A stretch of 64,000 nucleotides of DNA from Polytrichum commune. Its lineage: Eukaryota > Streptophyta > Polytrichopsida > Polytrichales > Polytrichaceae. The position numbers and the translations under genes are program-made. The stretch is from contig OX485809.1 of the NCBI GenBank assembly GCA_950295325.1, positions 20,102,144 through 20,166,143 on the forward strand, given 5' to 3'. Under the pieces are notes generated by a model. That model was not told the DNA's origin. It made no database searches and worked only from the letters and a program-made list of their open reading frames with translations. Shown here piece by piece: positions 1 through 11,800 of the stretch (position 1 is its first letter; every line of letters begins with the position of its first letter).

Positions 1-420
1 CTTTCACTCTCAATTTGAGATGTGCACGGTGGAAGGAAAAAAGGGGTGCTCTTCATAATGAAAAATTAACAAGCTTGGTTGACTAAATGATGTTAATATG
101 CATCATGCAAACCACCTAACTTCACCTTTGGAAGATTCATTTGGATGCCTAAAATCTATCCAAGTAGTGACAAAGAACCAATGGCAACAACCGGTAGATC
201 CTCGTAGTGATATTAGGTGATGGGAAAATAGATGTAGGTCAATGAGAATTTGAGGAATAAATCAAAATCCAAAACCAAATCTTGAAGTCACCCAACTATT
301 CCCTTTGAAATATTTAGAAAAAGAAAGATCCAAAAACATTTTGGGGGCGACAACTCAAACACATACACAATATCTTTGATACCTACAATCACTACAAAAT
401 CTGCGATTCCTTACCACTAT
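1..420. other. AT-rich flank without a recognised gene
   Basis: I see no coding signal, RNA gene or clear repeat here. It leads directly into the duplicated block that starts at 421. Confidence 0.5.
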
Positions 421-1180
421 GTCTCTTTCATTGCATGGTTGTATGATCTACTTCAATGATAGTCTATTTTCAGTTCATGCTCATAGATTTCAAACCCGTT
501 TAACCAAGAAGAGAACAAGTGGTAAGGAATTCCAATTCATGCGGTGATTGGTAGGTCTCATCCCCCCTTTGGCCTCCATCCATATTGCTCCACTACAGTT
601 TGCCCTCCACAAGTGTTACCCCCATAAGTGTTAACATTTTAATATCAAGATATTTTTTTAGAAAAAAAATTATCTTGTAATAGAAATGGTAGCACGTACG
701 GGGGTACCACCTATAAAGACAGCTTGTACAATCCGTCATGGTATCTAGTATCATTTAGTATTTGGAGATTCGCATTGTTATATTTATTTACAGTTAATGT
801 CTCTTTCAATGGACAGTTGTATGATCTACTACAATAATAGCCTGCTTTCAATTCATGTCCATAGATTTCAAACCCATTTAACAAAAGAGAACAAGTGGTA
901 AAGAATTCCAATTCCCGCAATGGATGGTAGGTCTCATCCCCCCCTTTGGCCTCCATCCATCTATATTGCTTCACTATAGTTTGCCCTCTACAAGTGTTAC
1001 CCCCATAAGTGTTACCGTTTCTATTCCAAGATACCAAAAAAGTCCAAAGATTTATCTTGTTATAGAAATGGTAACGCTCATGAGGGTAACCCCTATAAAA
1101 ACAACTCGTACAACATGTCATGGTATCTAGTACCATTTAGTATTTGGAGGTTCGCGGCACTATACTTGTTTATAGGTAAT
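421..1180. repeat. Tandem duplication, 378-bp unit, two copies
   Basis: The words starting GTCTCTTTCA at 421 recur at 799, and the two copies stay alignable to about 1,180. Both contain the C-rich stretch of the type TCTCATCCCCCC and both end TATTTGGAG(A/G)TTCGC. They differ at many single positions, so the duplication is not recent. Short ORFs on either strand inside it follow the duplication and show no protein resemblance. The right end overlaps the next tandem array, so two amplification events are stacked. Confidence 0.85.
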
Positions 1181-1724
1181 GTTATGAAGTGAAGAGGTTT
1201 GATGTCTTATAATATCCAAAGAACCCATTTTGACCTTTGTTGGTAGTGAATAAGATCTCTCGTAAAGTTACAATAAGTGACATTCATCTACCACGTCGAA
1301 TGGTGAACTTTTTCCGGGTTCTAATATAGAAGTAAGTAGGTGGTTTCTATACTTTTTTATAGGTAAAAATGTTATGAAGTGAAAAGGGTTGATGTCTTAT
1401 AATATCCAAAGAACCCATTTTGACCTTTGTTGGTAGTGAATAAGATCTCTCGTAAAGTTACAGTAAGCGGCATTCATCTACCACGTTGAATGGTGAACTT
1501 TTTGCGGGTTCTAATATAGAAGTAAATGGGTGGTTGCTATACTTGTTTATGGGTAAAAATGTTATGAAGTGAAAAGGGTTGATGTGTTATAATATCCAAA
1601 GAACCCATTTTGACCTTTGTTGGTAGTGAACAAGATCTCTCGTAAAGTTACAGTAAGTGACACTCATCTACCACGTCGAATGGTGAACCTTTTGCGGGTT
1701 CTAATATAAAAGTAAGTAGGTGGT
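1161..1724. repeat. Tandem array, 187-190-bp unit, three copies
   Basis: Units begin TATACTTGTTTAT-like at 1,161, 1,348 and 1,538 and end near 1,724 with GTAAGTAGGTGGT. All three share GTTATGAAGTGAA and the line starting CAAAGAACCCATTTTGACC. The copies are very similar to each other, clearly more so than the 378-bp copies upstream, so this array is younger. Confidence 0.9.
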
Positions 1725-1945
1725 AAATGGTGTGAACTTTGGGCCCCACATTCTCATGAAACGATGCTTGAAGGAGCCATGCAGGAATAGATACTTTCGT
1801 CACGTGGTTTATGAGTGGGGAATGAATGAAAGTCCGTTTATTGTATACATGGGCCGGGGACCGGAGTGGCCGAAATTAGTGTGGAGCTCGGCGGTGTTTT
1901 GACCTAACTTGTAGGACAATGGCAGTTGTTGATGACGGTGTGTGA

Positions 1946-2102
1946 CAGTCTGGTGAAAACCCATTAAACCATCAAGTGGACTTCAATTTAGAAGGGGATT
2001 CTACTGCTCATTGTGATAGACTGTGGGTGCCAGTCTGGTGAAAACCCCATTAAACCGTCAAGTGGATTTGAATTTAGATGGGTATTCTACTACTGCTCAT
2101 AG
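1946..2102. repeat. Tandem duplication, 85-bp unit, two copies
   Basis: CAGTCTGGTGAAAACC begins at 1,946 and again at 2,031. Both copies run on through ...AAGTGGA(C/T)TT...AATTTAGA... to ...CTACTGCTCAT. No coding sense is evident. Confidence 0.8.
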
Positions 2103-2119
2103 CTACACTAAATAGGTAG

Positions 2120-2260
2120 ATTAGTGTTGGAAACACTAATAGTCGACGAAAACGCTAAATGTAAATTGTCTCTATAGTGTTAGAACACTAAATGTCAACT
2201 CTAACACTATTTGTACCAAGTAGTAACTTTAAATATTTACATGAGCGCATTTAGTGTTAG
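2120..2260. repeat. Cluster of TAGTGTT / AACACTA palindromes
   Basis: At 2,120-2,140 the arms ATTAGTGTT and AACACTAAT flank GGA. At 2,175-2,190 TAGTGTT and AACACTA flank AG. A further CTAACACTA (2,200) and TTAGTGTTAG (about 2,250) face each other. This looks like the remnant of a small inverted-repeat element or nested MITE termini. No family can be named. Confidence 0.5.
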
Positions 2261-2487
2261 ATCATATAGGTCTCCATACCTAACTTCAAGACTTGCACAT
2301 ATACCACTCAAATATACATGTGAGCTCCTAAATTCATATGAGCTCCTAAATTTTGATTTGGATTTGCTAACCATCTCGTACTAACCTACTTGTTTCATAT
2401 CATGCCATAAGTAGGCTAGTTTGAAAATTAACCATTTAAGACCCATCTACATTAACGGGTACGAGTTCCCATCAATTCCGGGACAAG

Positions 2488-2605
2488 TTATTTAGTAAGT
2501 AGAGTAAGGCTAACCGACTAGTCATTTAGTAAGTAGAGTAAGGCTAACCAACTAGTTATTTAGTAAGTAGAGTAAGGCTAACCAACTAGTTATATAATAA
2601 GTAGG
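2488..2605. repeat. 34-bp minisatellite, about 3.5 copies
   Basis: Units start at 2,488, 2,522, 2,556 and 2,590 (partial). Each reads TTATTTAGTAAGTAGAGTAA followed by GGCTAACC(A/G)ACTAG. The units are nearly identical, so the expansion is recent. Confidence 0.9.
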
Positions 2606-3819
2606 CCTAGCCACTAGGCCCGACACCACCCTAAATCCGGCCTCCCCAAAAAAGACATGAGGCCCACGGCCCCACCCGCCTTGGTGGCAAGCACCACCCT
2701 TGGCCCCCACCCCACCGCCACCTAGGATCATTGAGGCCCTTGGATGGGCCTTGGTGGATCAACGGTCCGGATGCACCATGAAGAATCTCATATATAGCGC
2801 CTCAGTGACACGGCAACCGAACCGGCAAAAAGGTGTGAATCTAGTCAAAAAAGGTGTGGAAATAGCGATCCCCTATTTGTATCATTTATTTTTTTTGGAA
2901 AAAATTATCAAGCAATTTGTTGTTTTTAGAATCCGTCCAAAGTGAATTTGACACATCCAAAAACCGGTTCATTTTCTAAGAACCTGTCCACTGGAAATGT
3001 TTTTTTTTTATGAACATGTCCCTGGACATGTTAGGGACCTTGTGAAAAATCACCACAGGCCGTGGGCACTCAAAGGGTACCCTGCTAGCATTGCTACTTA
3101 TGTTATCCATAGTGACATAAAATACCATATGACACTCAATACCACATTTGATGTAGTTATCATGGAAGGATATGTTAAGTGGTGGTGGTCTTAGAAACCA
3201 AACTGACAAGTGGATTTCAATTTTGGGCCAATGGGGACGATGGCGGAAGATGAGGCGGAGCCAGGGCTACCTTGAGATATGTGGTTTAACATATTTGCAT
3301 GGTGTTTAGTGTAGATCCACATGATGGTAATGTAGCGCAAGAAGATCAAGGGGTTTTTTAAGCACAAGTATACAAAATCCATATTATAGGTACATATAAC
3401 ATTCAAATTGGGCAAGGCTTTGATTGAAGAGCTCAAATCGGCAAGGTGGATGTGAGGGAAGGAATAGCAAATACAAAGAAATAGTGAAGGTCACAAGATG
3501 AAAACGTTTGTAGCGGAGGTTCGGTATGGCAATGGACCAAGATTCGGTCTGATGTTGGAGGAGAGGGGTGGATGGATCGCAGGAGAAGCACAAAAACTTG
3601 ATGTGAAAATGACGGACGCAGTGATCGAGGGGATGGCAGAGGCCAACAACTAGGATCAAGAGATGTGTTGAATCATTTTAAAGAACAATATGGTGAGATC
3701 CTTCCATCAAACCTAGCTAGAAATGATTTTTTGTGGTTTCTGGGTGAGAAAAGATGCCGTCACATTCAAGGTTAACTCTCAAAAAATTGATTAAGCACAT
3801 TGCTTTATTTAAAGACCAA

Positions 3820-4761
3820 CTTTTGATAGCTAAATTCGTTGGCCTAAGCCCCTTCTTCAAGATCCGAAGTTGTGAGCCCAAACCCTAAATTAGGAGTTAA
3901 GGGGTAGCTCGTTGACATTGTGTAGAAATGTGGAGAAAATAGTTTTTTTCCTCATGGGGGATGACAAAGAGGCATTACATAATGCTCTAATGATGTCCCC
4001 CTTCAATCTAAATGAGGTATATGCATGCTCCAAAGCAGGTTACAAAGATTTAACCTTGATAACTCCAACAATCTCGCCTTCCCTACGTGGGTTGCATTTA
4101 GGATGCTATCATTTGAACACCATGATCAAGCGCTTGCCATTGCTAAAACATTGGGAGAGGTCATCAACATCGATATGGAAAACGAAACATCCCCTGATCC
4201 AAGATTTTGCACCAACCTTATGGTTAACAATGGGTGGGTAACAAAATTAAATCTAGAATGCAAGGATGGGATCTCACCACCCCAGAAGGTGTTGGTGGAC
4301 TACGATAGACTACCAATTAGATGAAGAGCATGCCACAACTAGAAGACAAAGTTAGTGAATGTGAGGAAATTTAGACAAAATCAAAGAGGGGGGCAAAAAA
4401 GCCACCACAAACATATCCTACACGACAACAAGTGAAAGATAAGGGCTTGACAATAGATCAGGATGGTTTTCAACATGTGAGAAATCGAAGAGGCATAAGA
4501 AGAAATATCTTCAATGAGGTGGATGATGAGCCGAGAAAACATGCGATGGAGCAAAGGGAGGCAACCAAGAAGTCAAAGAGGCGTTCCCATCTCTGGAACC
4601 AAAATGTGAACGAGGAACCAGAAGATAGGCGAGAGACGCAGCAAGGCCGAGGCAAGCCGAGTAAGTCAGCTAGCACCCCCAAGGTCGGCTCGGGGATCGC
4701 GGCAATCACAGTGCAAGCCAGTAGGGAAAGAAATGCAAGGACCCTAGAATCACAGATGTGA
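3820..4761 (+). pseudogene. LINE ORF1 remnant (DUF4283-like, nucleic-acid binding)
   Basis: Two frames share the signal. Residues such as GDDKEALHNALMMSPF (frame from 3,912) are followed by FPTWVAFRMLSFEHHDQALA (frame from 4,025), then DPRFCTNLMVNNGW and VLVDYDRLPIR. That is the usual order of the DUF4283 domain in plant LINE ORF1 proteins, which bind element RNA. A lysine/glutamate-rich linker (4,432-4,761) starts DKGLTIDQDGFQHVRNRR, typical of the segment after the zinc knuckle. The frame change between 3,912 and 4,025 and the stop after LPIR show the ORF is broken. The zinc knuckle itself is not seen. Confidence 0.7.
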
Positions 4762-5897
4762 CCACCAAACGGAGACAACTAATAGCAATAGGGTTTGTAG
4801 TAGAAGCAAAACATGCAAGCAAAGTCAGATCAAAAGGGAACCTTGGGATCGCAACTGCGACGAATAAAAAGAGGAATCAAACGGTTATGGGGAATGCAAC
4901 AAAAACAATGCATGTAGGCTAGGACATAAGTGAAAAGGACCCTGGAATCAAAATCATGGAAGGACAACAATTAACAGCAACTGAGGCAAGTGGAAGAGGT
5001 AAAGCAAGGGCATTCCAAGAAAAACAACCCTCCACAAAGGGGGAGAGGAAGCAATTGAGGCCACAGTAGGGAGCGACGACAACGGAAGACCAATACTACA
5101 TGAATCACTTAACAAAAACCAAATGCAATGGTCGCCAACGAAACTCGCTGGCCAAAAACGAGGGCCGGAGGAAGTGCCGCTAGCGGAAGCTGTAGAGGAA
5201 GAAGAAGCAGAGTTCAAAAAAAAAAAAGCAGTCGATACAGAGATGACACAACCAAAACAAGAAACAGCGCTAGCAGTATTGAAGTCTGGAGAGACGAAGG
5301 ACAAAGAAGACTAGGAGAGAACATCCAAGGCTCAGATAAGGCGGCAAAAAAATCGATGGACGGTGCGGGCTGTGGCACGAACAATGACCACAAGGCTAGC
5401 TGAGCAAAGGAGTGGCATGGGGATCAAAAAGGAGGCAAGGACTCTAGTGAAGGTGAGCTACGAGGTTGCCAAGAGGGGGCTGGCGGAGGTCAGGAGCAAG
5501 GAAAGGAGAGGGGAGCAACAACCTCTGTAGGGGTGAAGAAGGCGAAAGAGTCACAAGAAGCATGCAGGGGCCAGGCATCGAGAGGAACATTGGTCTTGAA
5601 GATGTCAGTTGGGCCAAGGCCACAGAGGGTCGGAACAGCTAGTCATTTCCTTGAAGGGGCACCGGAGCAGGAAGGTGCTCTGCACTGGATTCCCAATAGG
5701 GCATACCCCAGAAAGGGAAGCAATGAAAAAGATGGGAGGGGGGAAACAAGTCAAAAGGGTTAAAAATTTAAAGAAACAATTTACTCTAGGTTTGGGAATA
5801 AATCCCAAAGAATTGATAAGCAAGGGGAGGTAGCACCCGATTTTGAGATGGCGAGCAAAGAGGACTATGGCCAACAATCAGACATAACTTTTGCAAA

Positions 5898-8632
5898 ATG
5901 ATTCTCGAGGGGATTGACAGTGGGGCACTTCATGAGGGAATTACCCAGGGTCTTATTTGTTTGATTTCCAAGAAGGAGGACCCAAAGGACCTTAACTATT
6001 GTTGGCCAATTACTCTCCTAACGTTGATTTACAAAATGTATGCTAGAACCTTGCGCCTTAATTTCCAACCTTTGCTAAGTGATGTCATTGGCCCGGAGCA
6101 AGCTGCATTTTTACCTTTACGGTTTGGATAACATTGTATAGACCCAAGAAACCCTCCACTGGCCTAAGGCGTCTAGACAACTCACAATGTTCTTAAAACT
6201 AGATTTCTCAAGGGCATATGACAAAGTTTCTTGAAGGTTTTTATATCATGCAATATAAAATATGGAAATTAGTGAAGAGTATGTAGGATATATCAAATTT
6301 CTCTTTGGGAGTGCCTCCATCGTTGTTAATCTTAATGGCAACCCCGACAACATGTTTAAAATTGAGAGAGGTGTTAGGCAAAGTTGCTCATTTGCGCCAT
6401 ACCTCTTCCTCATAGTGGGGGAAGTCCTCACACAAATCATTAAGAAAGCGATGTCAAAGGGAAAATTAGAGGGATCTCTCTACCGGGGGAAATAAAACAA
6501 GAAAACATTGTGCAATATGCGGACGACTCGTCGTTCATGGTAAGAGGGGAGAAGCGGTATATTGACAAATTGGTATTTTTACTCAAAATCTTTAGTGAAG
6601 CCTCATGTACGAAGATTAATTGGGAAAATCATGCGTATAGTGGTTTGATAAGTATACACACAAGTCAGAGTGGCTTGCAGAGTACAACTGACAATGAATG
6701 AAGGAAGGAGACCTCTCGAAACTCCTAGGCACCCCATTTGGACTTAATCTCAATACACAAGATGTCAATCAACTCCTTTACGCCAAAATTTCCAAAAAAT
6801 TAGATTATTGGAGTACTATGAAACTTTTTTGGCAAGGAGGGTAGTCATTTGCAACCATGTGTTACTCTCAACCTTGTGTTTTTTTATCATGGTTTGGGGG
6901 GGCTCCAACAGAATATTGGAGAAAATTAGAGGCACCATCCACAACTACCTTTGGTCCGGAAAAGAACAATACATTCACACTAGAGTTCGTTGGAAAGAAT
7001 GTTGCATGAAAAAGAAATATGGTGGGTTGGGACTTGTTGATCTAGAGGCGGCCAAGACCAACCTTCTTTGTAAATGGATTGTGGGAGCAATGGAACTCAG
7101 AGAATCTAATCTCCAACTCATGCTAAGATGTAGATTGGCTAAATTCAACCCACAGAAAGATAAAAGTCGAGTAATTAATCTGGACTGGCTTACCAGTAAA
7201 CAACACCAAGGTTTCTCGGGATCAAAGGTTTGGGACCATATTAGTAAAGCCAGGAAGGTCATGGCAAAAGGTGCTTATCACTTTCCCCTCATTCGCGGAT
7301 GGAAATGTTGCACCCGAACATTTGGTGGTCCAATGGGGTGGAACTCATTAACAATGGATTCACCTACGACAAAGGCTTGGACCTTTATCGCAAGGGTATC
7401 CAATGTGTTGACGATGTGTGGGATAGTGAACAAGGGAATTTTCTTATGTGGGATAGAGCACAAGAAAAATTTAACCTCTCACCTACGGAGACTAGTTATT
7501 GGGCCACGCTCACGGACAAAATTTCTAGTAAGTGGTGCCACCTATTGGATGTTGACTCGGACACCACCCATTCAAGACAATGGATTGGTTTATACATTGA
7601 TGAAGGAGAACACCCTGCTTTCGGCCTACAATGCGTTCCCGATTTTGCTCCCACATGCATGCAACTTCATCACATCTCTATGCCCCTCCCAGTGCAATGC
7701 TCCATGGTAGGCACCCATTCTCGATGCCTCATGGAGTGGGAAAATCATGTAGGAGATATGTTTGGTTTCTTTCATGAGGTAAAAATCATTCATACCACCA
7801 AAGGCCCTAAAAGGGAAGGTGAAAAAGAAGAATTCACCTTCTTTTATGGGAAAACGGCCACTCTTGGTTCATCCTGGATCGGTGGCGATGGATGGATGGA
7901 TATTGATTTCTTATTTATACCACTAAGTTTGGTAGAAACTCCATCATCAATAGAAATCCGGGAACCATACATGCAGCGGACGAATGGCAAAGCTATCTAC
8001 CAGGCAATTAGAGGTTCTATTGGTCACAGGTGTGGGATCCGCTACAGTCAGGTAAAGAAGTTGCATTCATGTGGTCCATTTGGCACAAAGTGGTGGTAGT
8101 TAACAAATGGATTGCCCGCATTGCGCCGGCATCTATCTCCAAGCAATGTGTCTTTTGCCTCCCTAATACAAGCGAATCGGTCAAACACAAATTATGGGAT
8201 TGTATTCAAGTTAGGAGGGCATGGAGATGGGCCACCTTCATCATGCATGAGCTTTGTGAGGGTAGAACTGGCAACTATGATAGTTTTAATTGGAAGCAAG
8301 TTATTTTGGGGGAAATGATTCTTAAAAATTACAGTAAAAAGATCAAAATTTGGCACCTCCTTAGAGGCATCACACTTTGGAACACTTGGATTGAGAGCAA
8401 TGACAAAGTGTTTAATCATGAACAATGGCATGAGTCTAAGGTTAAGCACCGGATTTGGGATGAGCTCATCATTTATGCCAAGGCGGCATGGGAAAGGGTG
8501 ATCAAACAAATTAAGATTAGCATATTCTCCGCTACAGCCATGCTCCAAGGGTTTGACAAAACTTGGGGCGCTAGGAATGTCTTGTGGAGAAGGAACAATT
8601 TGCATATTGAGTGGAATTGGAAGCAACAATGA
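5898..8632 (+). pseudogene. LINE ORF2 remnant: reverse transcriptase and C-terminal zinc-finger region
   Basis: RT motifs appear in order: LICLISKKEDPKDLNYCWPI and KMYARTLRLNF (5,940-6,060), IGPEQAAFLP (about 6,090), then in another frame FLKLDFSRAYDKVSW (about 6,190-6,235), then GVRQSCSFAPYLF (6,370-6,410) and the catalytic QYADDSSFMV (6,510). From 6,808 the thumb region reads WGGSNRILEKIRGTIHNYLW and WKECCMKKKYGGLGLVDLEA, diagnostic of plant LINE polymerases. The zf-RVT-like end shows CVFCLPNTSESVKHKLWDC at about 8,140-8,200. At least four changes of frame are needed to read through, so no functional protein is made. Confidence 0.85.
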
Positions 8633-8895
8633 AGGTAGGTTGTTTTGCTCTTGGAAGAGTGCCTCGGGGTGGTTTAGGGGTTGTCCTTGGCAGGTGGCTG
8701 AGGGTAGTCCTTGGTTTGGTGGGTCCGGTGGGTTGTCCTTGGTGGGGGTCGGTTGGTGGTATTTTTATATGACAATTTTGCGTCCGAGGGGCCCCATCTC
8801 CCCTTGATGGGGGCGTATTTTCTTGGTTCTTAATTCATTTGGTGTCGGATATGTTGGCCTTTTGTCAAAATTTGAAAAAATCAATTTAGATAGAA

Positions 8896-11800
8896 ATTGT
8901 AATGTTCATAGTGACCGTGAATGAACCCCCTCCCCCCCCCCCAAACAACCGACACCTAAAAAATGCACTATCTATACGTATGACTTAGCCATTATGATAT
9001 ATATATATATCGCATCAATGGATTACGATACCTAGAATCTAGTACCTTGGTGTGGCAAAAAGTCAATGGCAATGACCAATGGTCCTTCTAGTGAGAGGAA
9101 ATAAAATACGTGATTGTAATTCTCAATAGTTATTGTCAAGGGGTATGTCAAGTGGTGACAATATGGTGAAACCAAACCAAGAGATGTATTATGATTTGGA
9201 GAGGATTACTACTCATAGTGACCATGACCAAAATACCCCTTCCCCCACCTAAAAAATAATAAAAAAGGACACTACAAGGATCACCTAACCACTATGAGAT
9301 AGAATCACTATATCCATATATGTTACACGAATAGATGAGAATACCTAAAAGTTACTTCGTAGGAAAAAAAATTCAATTATTATTGCCTAAAATTATGCCA
9401 AGATATGTTAGGGTGTTAAAGCTTGTACATGTTGGTATTGTGGGCGCTTCCAGTTCCACATACAATTATGATTATTGGATCAAATTGGGGTAGCTAATGT
9501 AATTTAAGCCAGGAGGGAGGTAGCTAGGAAGACGTTAGAAGTAGTTGTTTAAAAAGTTAGTAAGTTAATCTGATTATAGGAGTTGAATCCAAGATTCAAT
9601 TTTATTTATTTTTGATTTCCAAAGGAATATCAAAGATCTTGTGTCTTGATGGAATCTACCCTAATCATGATTGAACTAAATGAGTATCTTGAGGGCACAC
9701 AAGTACACAATTTCAACAATAAAGGAGTAGATTGACATATACAGGAAGTCAAAATAAGCGTAAGCATATTAAGTGGAAAGTTAGAATTTTGAACATTTTC
9801 ATGAAGGGCCATAACATGGAATGCAATTTTTGTATTATGGCCCTTAACTATGCAAATGAGATAAGCATAGTTAGCCATGATCATGAAAGAAGATTGAGTT
9901 GGTAATATCATGATGAATTCATAACCATAAAATCCAACATTGACACATAAAGAGAAGTGATAACTGATTTGGTTGAGTGTCATCATGACAAGACAAGATT
10001 GTAGCCACCACCTTGTCATTTTAATTGGACCAAGTGCGGTGCACAAGCATGAGCACATCCATCGTCAATAATCTTGCATAATGTATCCCAATTTATATTT
10101 TTTTACCAAATCTAAGGGCACTTTGGTATAGTCAATAATCTTGTGTTAATCAAATTCTTTTAATTTAATCTTGAAAAGCTAGTGCAGTCATCTTTCCAGG
10201 TTTAACACTTTTATTTTATTAATTATTGCTTAGTTGTATCATCCGACAATAGTCTTTCACTTGATTTTGGCCAAAGTAACTACATTATCCATGAATTGCA
10301 ACAACATGCCAAACCACATATGTGAGTTGAAGGGTTATGGCGGGATTCATTAATTTATTCTCTTCTAATTTGGATAAATCTTCTCACTCTCTTTCTTAGT
10401 ACTCATTGGAATATTTCTCCCATTTATATTTCAAGACGATCGTCTAATAAGTTCAATTACCATACCTTGGCTAATTCACAGTTACCACTCTAGCATTTTA
10501 GAGTGAAATCACTTTAGTACATCCAATGTAAGCTTAGTACTTATTAGAATTCCAACCATCAAATCCTCTCACCTTCTCGGCCTCTTCACAATCAATGGTC
10601 TCGGACCATTATCTATTCAAGTTCTATGTCCTGACAAAAGTCACAAAAAACAACCAGGGTACCAAACATGCACTAAATTATTGTCTCTTGGCTTTTAAGG
10701 CATTCATCTCCACTTGGTTTTTATTGGTTTTACATTCAGACTACATCACTCGAATTTTACAAGGCCATAGTCTTTACTAAGTCAATTTCCTCATATTCTC
10801 CACTCAGTCCTTCTCTAATTAGCACTTAGGGCTCCATGTTGAGATCCTTCATGTTTCTCTCAACAATAATTAACAATAAGATCAAACAATTGTTCTCAAT
10901 CAATTCTCCCTACATCTTAGTAATTATCAAAGATTCTCATAATAAAATTGAATCCATCTTATTTTTCCCTTTGTATGTCCTTCCATATGATTTGCACTCT
11001 ACCAAACAATCAAATAATTGCCTCTCATGTTTGAGACTATGATGACATCAAAGGTTAATGGACTCGGAGAAAATTTTCCTCTAGTAGACCATGAATCCAC
11101 TTATGCGCTAGGTACACTCTATGGCCTTTTCCCAATAGATTGATTCCTAACTATCAATAATTCACTTCACACAATTCTTTATTAAATCCCTTTGTGTCAT
11201 GGACCATTGACTTTGTACTTCTCCCAATGTACGCAACATTATCTGTAAGTCTCTCACAACCTAAACAAGACCATTGACTCAACCTCTCCGAATAGAAATC
11301 ATACCACCTCACAACATAGATAACATACCATCAACTTGCACATAGAAACTATTGCACAATTTCAACAAGATTCACTATAAAGTAAAGTTCTCAATTACAC
11401 ACAAAAACAATCAGACGGTGAATTAAGGAATCGCTTTCCATCCAAAAAAGCCGCTAGCCTTCACAAACTAGGGTGCATTTCATTTACAAATGATCACTCT
11501 TTGATCCTAATGTTATCATAATTATTTGCTTTTATAAGTCGATTGTCATTCCATCAAATATATTCAAAGTAGATAGGGTTATGGTCTAAGACTCTTTCTT
11601 GAGAAATCCACTGCCTATGTATATCAAGGCATGTGCTGATTTTGCATGGTCGTGACTACTCCCATCAGACCATAGTCATCTACAATCTGTTTTTTTCTCT
11701 TCATGTCTCCTAGTGTATGGCCTGATTCATCACAATGCTAATTAGATGTCTTGTTTTAAATCTCTTTTCACACTACCTTTCTAATTGAGGCAAAAATGAA

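Larger units (their letters stand above)
3660..8895 (+). mobile_element. Degenerate plant LINE (non-LTR retrotransposon), endonuclease not visible
   Basis: An L1-type plant LINE fossil. In order it shows a DUF4283-like ORF1 (about 3,820-4,324), a charged linker (4,432-4,761), the reverse-transcriptase palm with YADD (5,898-6,700), the RT-thumb/connection region (6,808-7,700) and a zf-RVT-like CCHC-type end (8,030-8,630). The reading frame shifts repeatedly and stops occur, so it is dead. The stretch between the ORF1 linker and the RT (about 4.8-5.9 kb) is only about 1.1 kb, and I see no apurinic-type endonuclease motifs in it. An internal deletion or loss of that domain is likely. The 3' end is placed near 8,895 where coding similarity stops. 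No poly-A tail or target duplication could be fixed, so both ends are approximate. Confidence 0.85.

Noticed and set aside
2488-2605. CRISPR-like array
   Set aside because: Units are contiguous without spacers and the genome is eukaryotic; it is a minisatellite.
9630-10058. 142-codon minus-strand ORF, briefly considered as retroelement polymerase
   Set aside because: No motif could be identified and neighbouring sequence gives no support.
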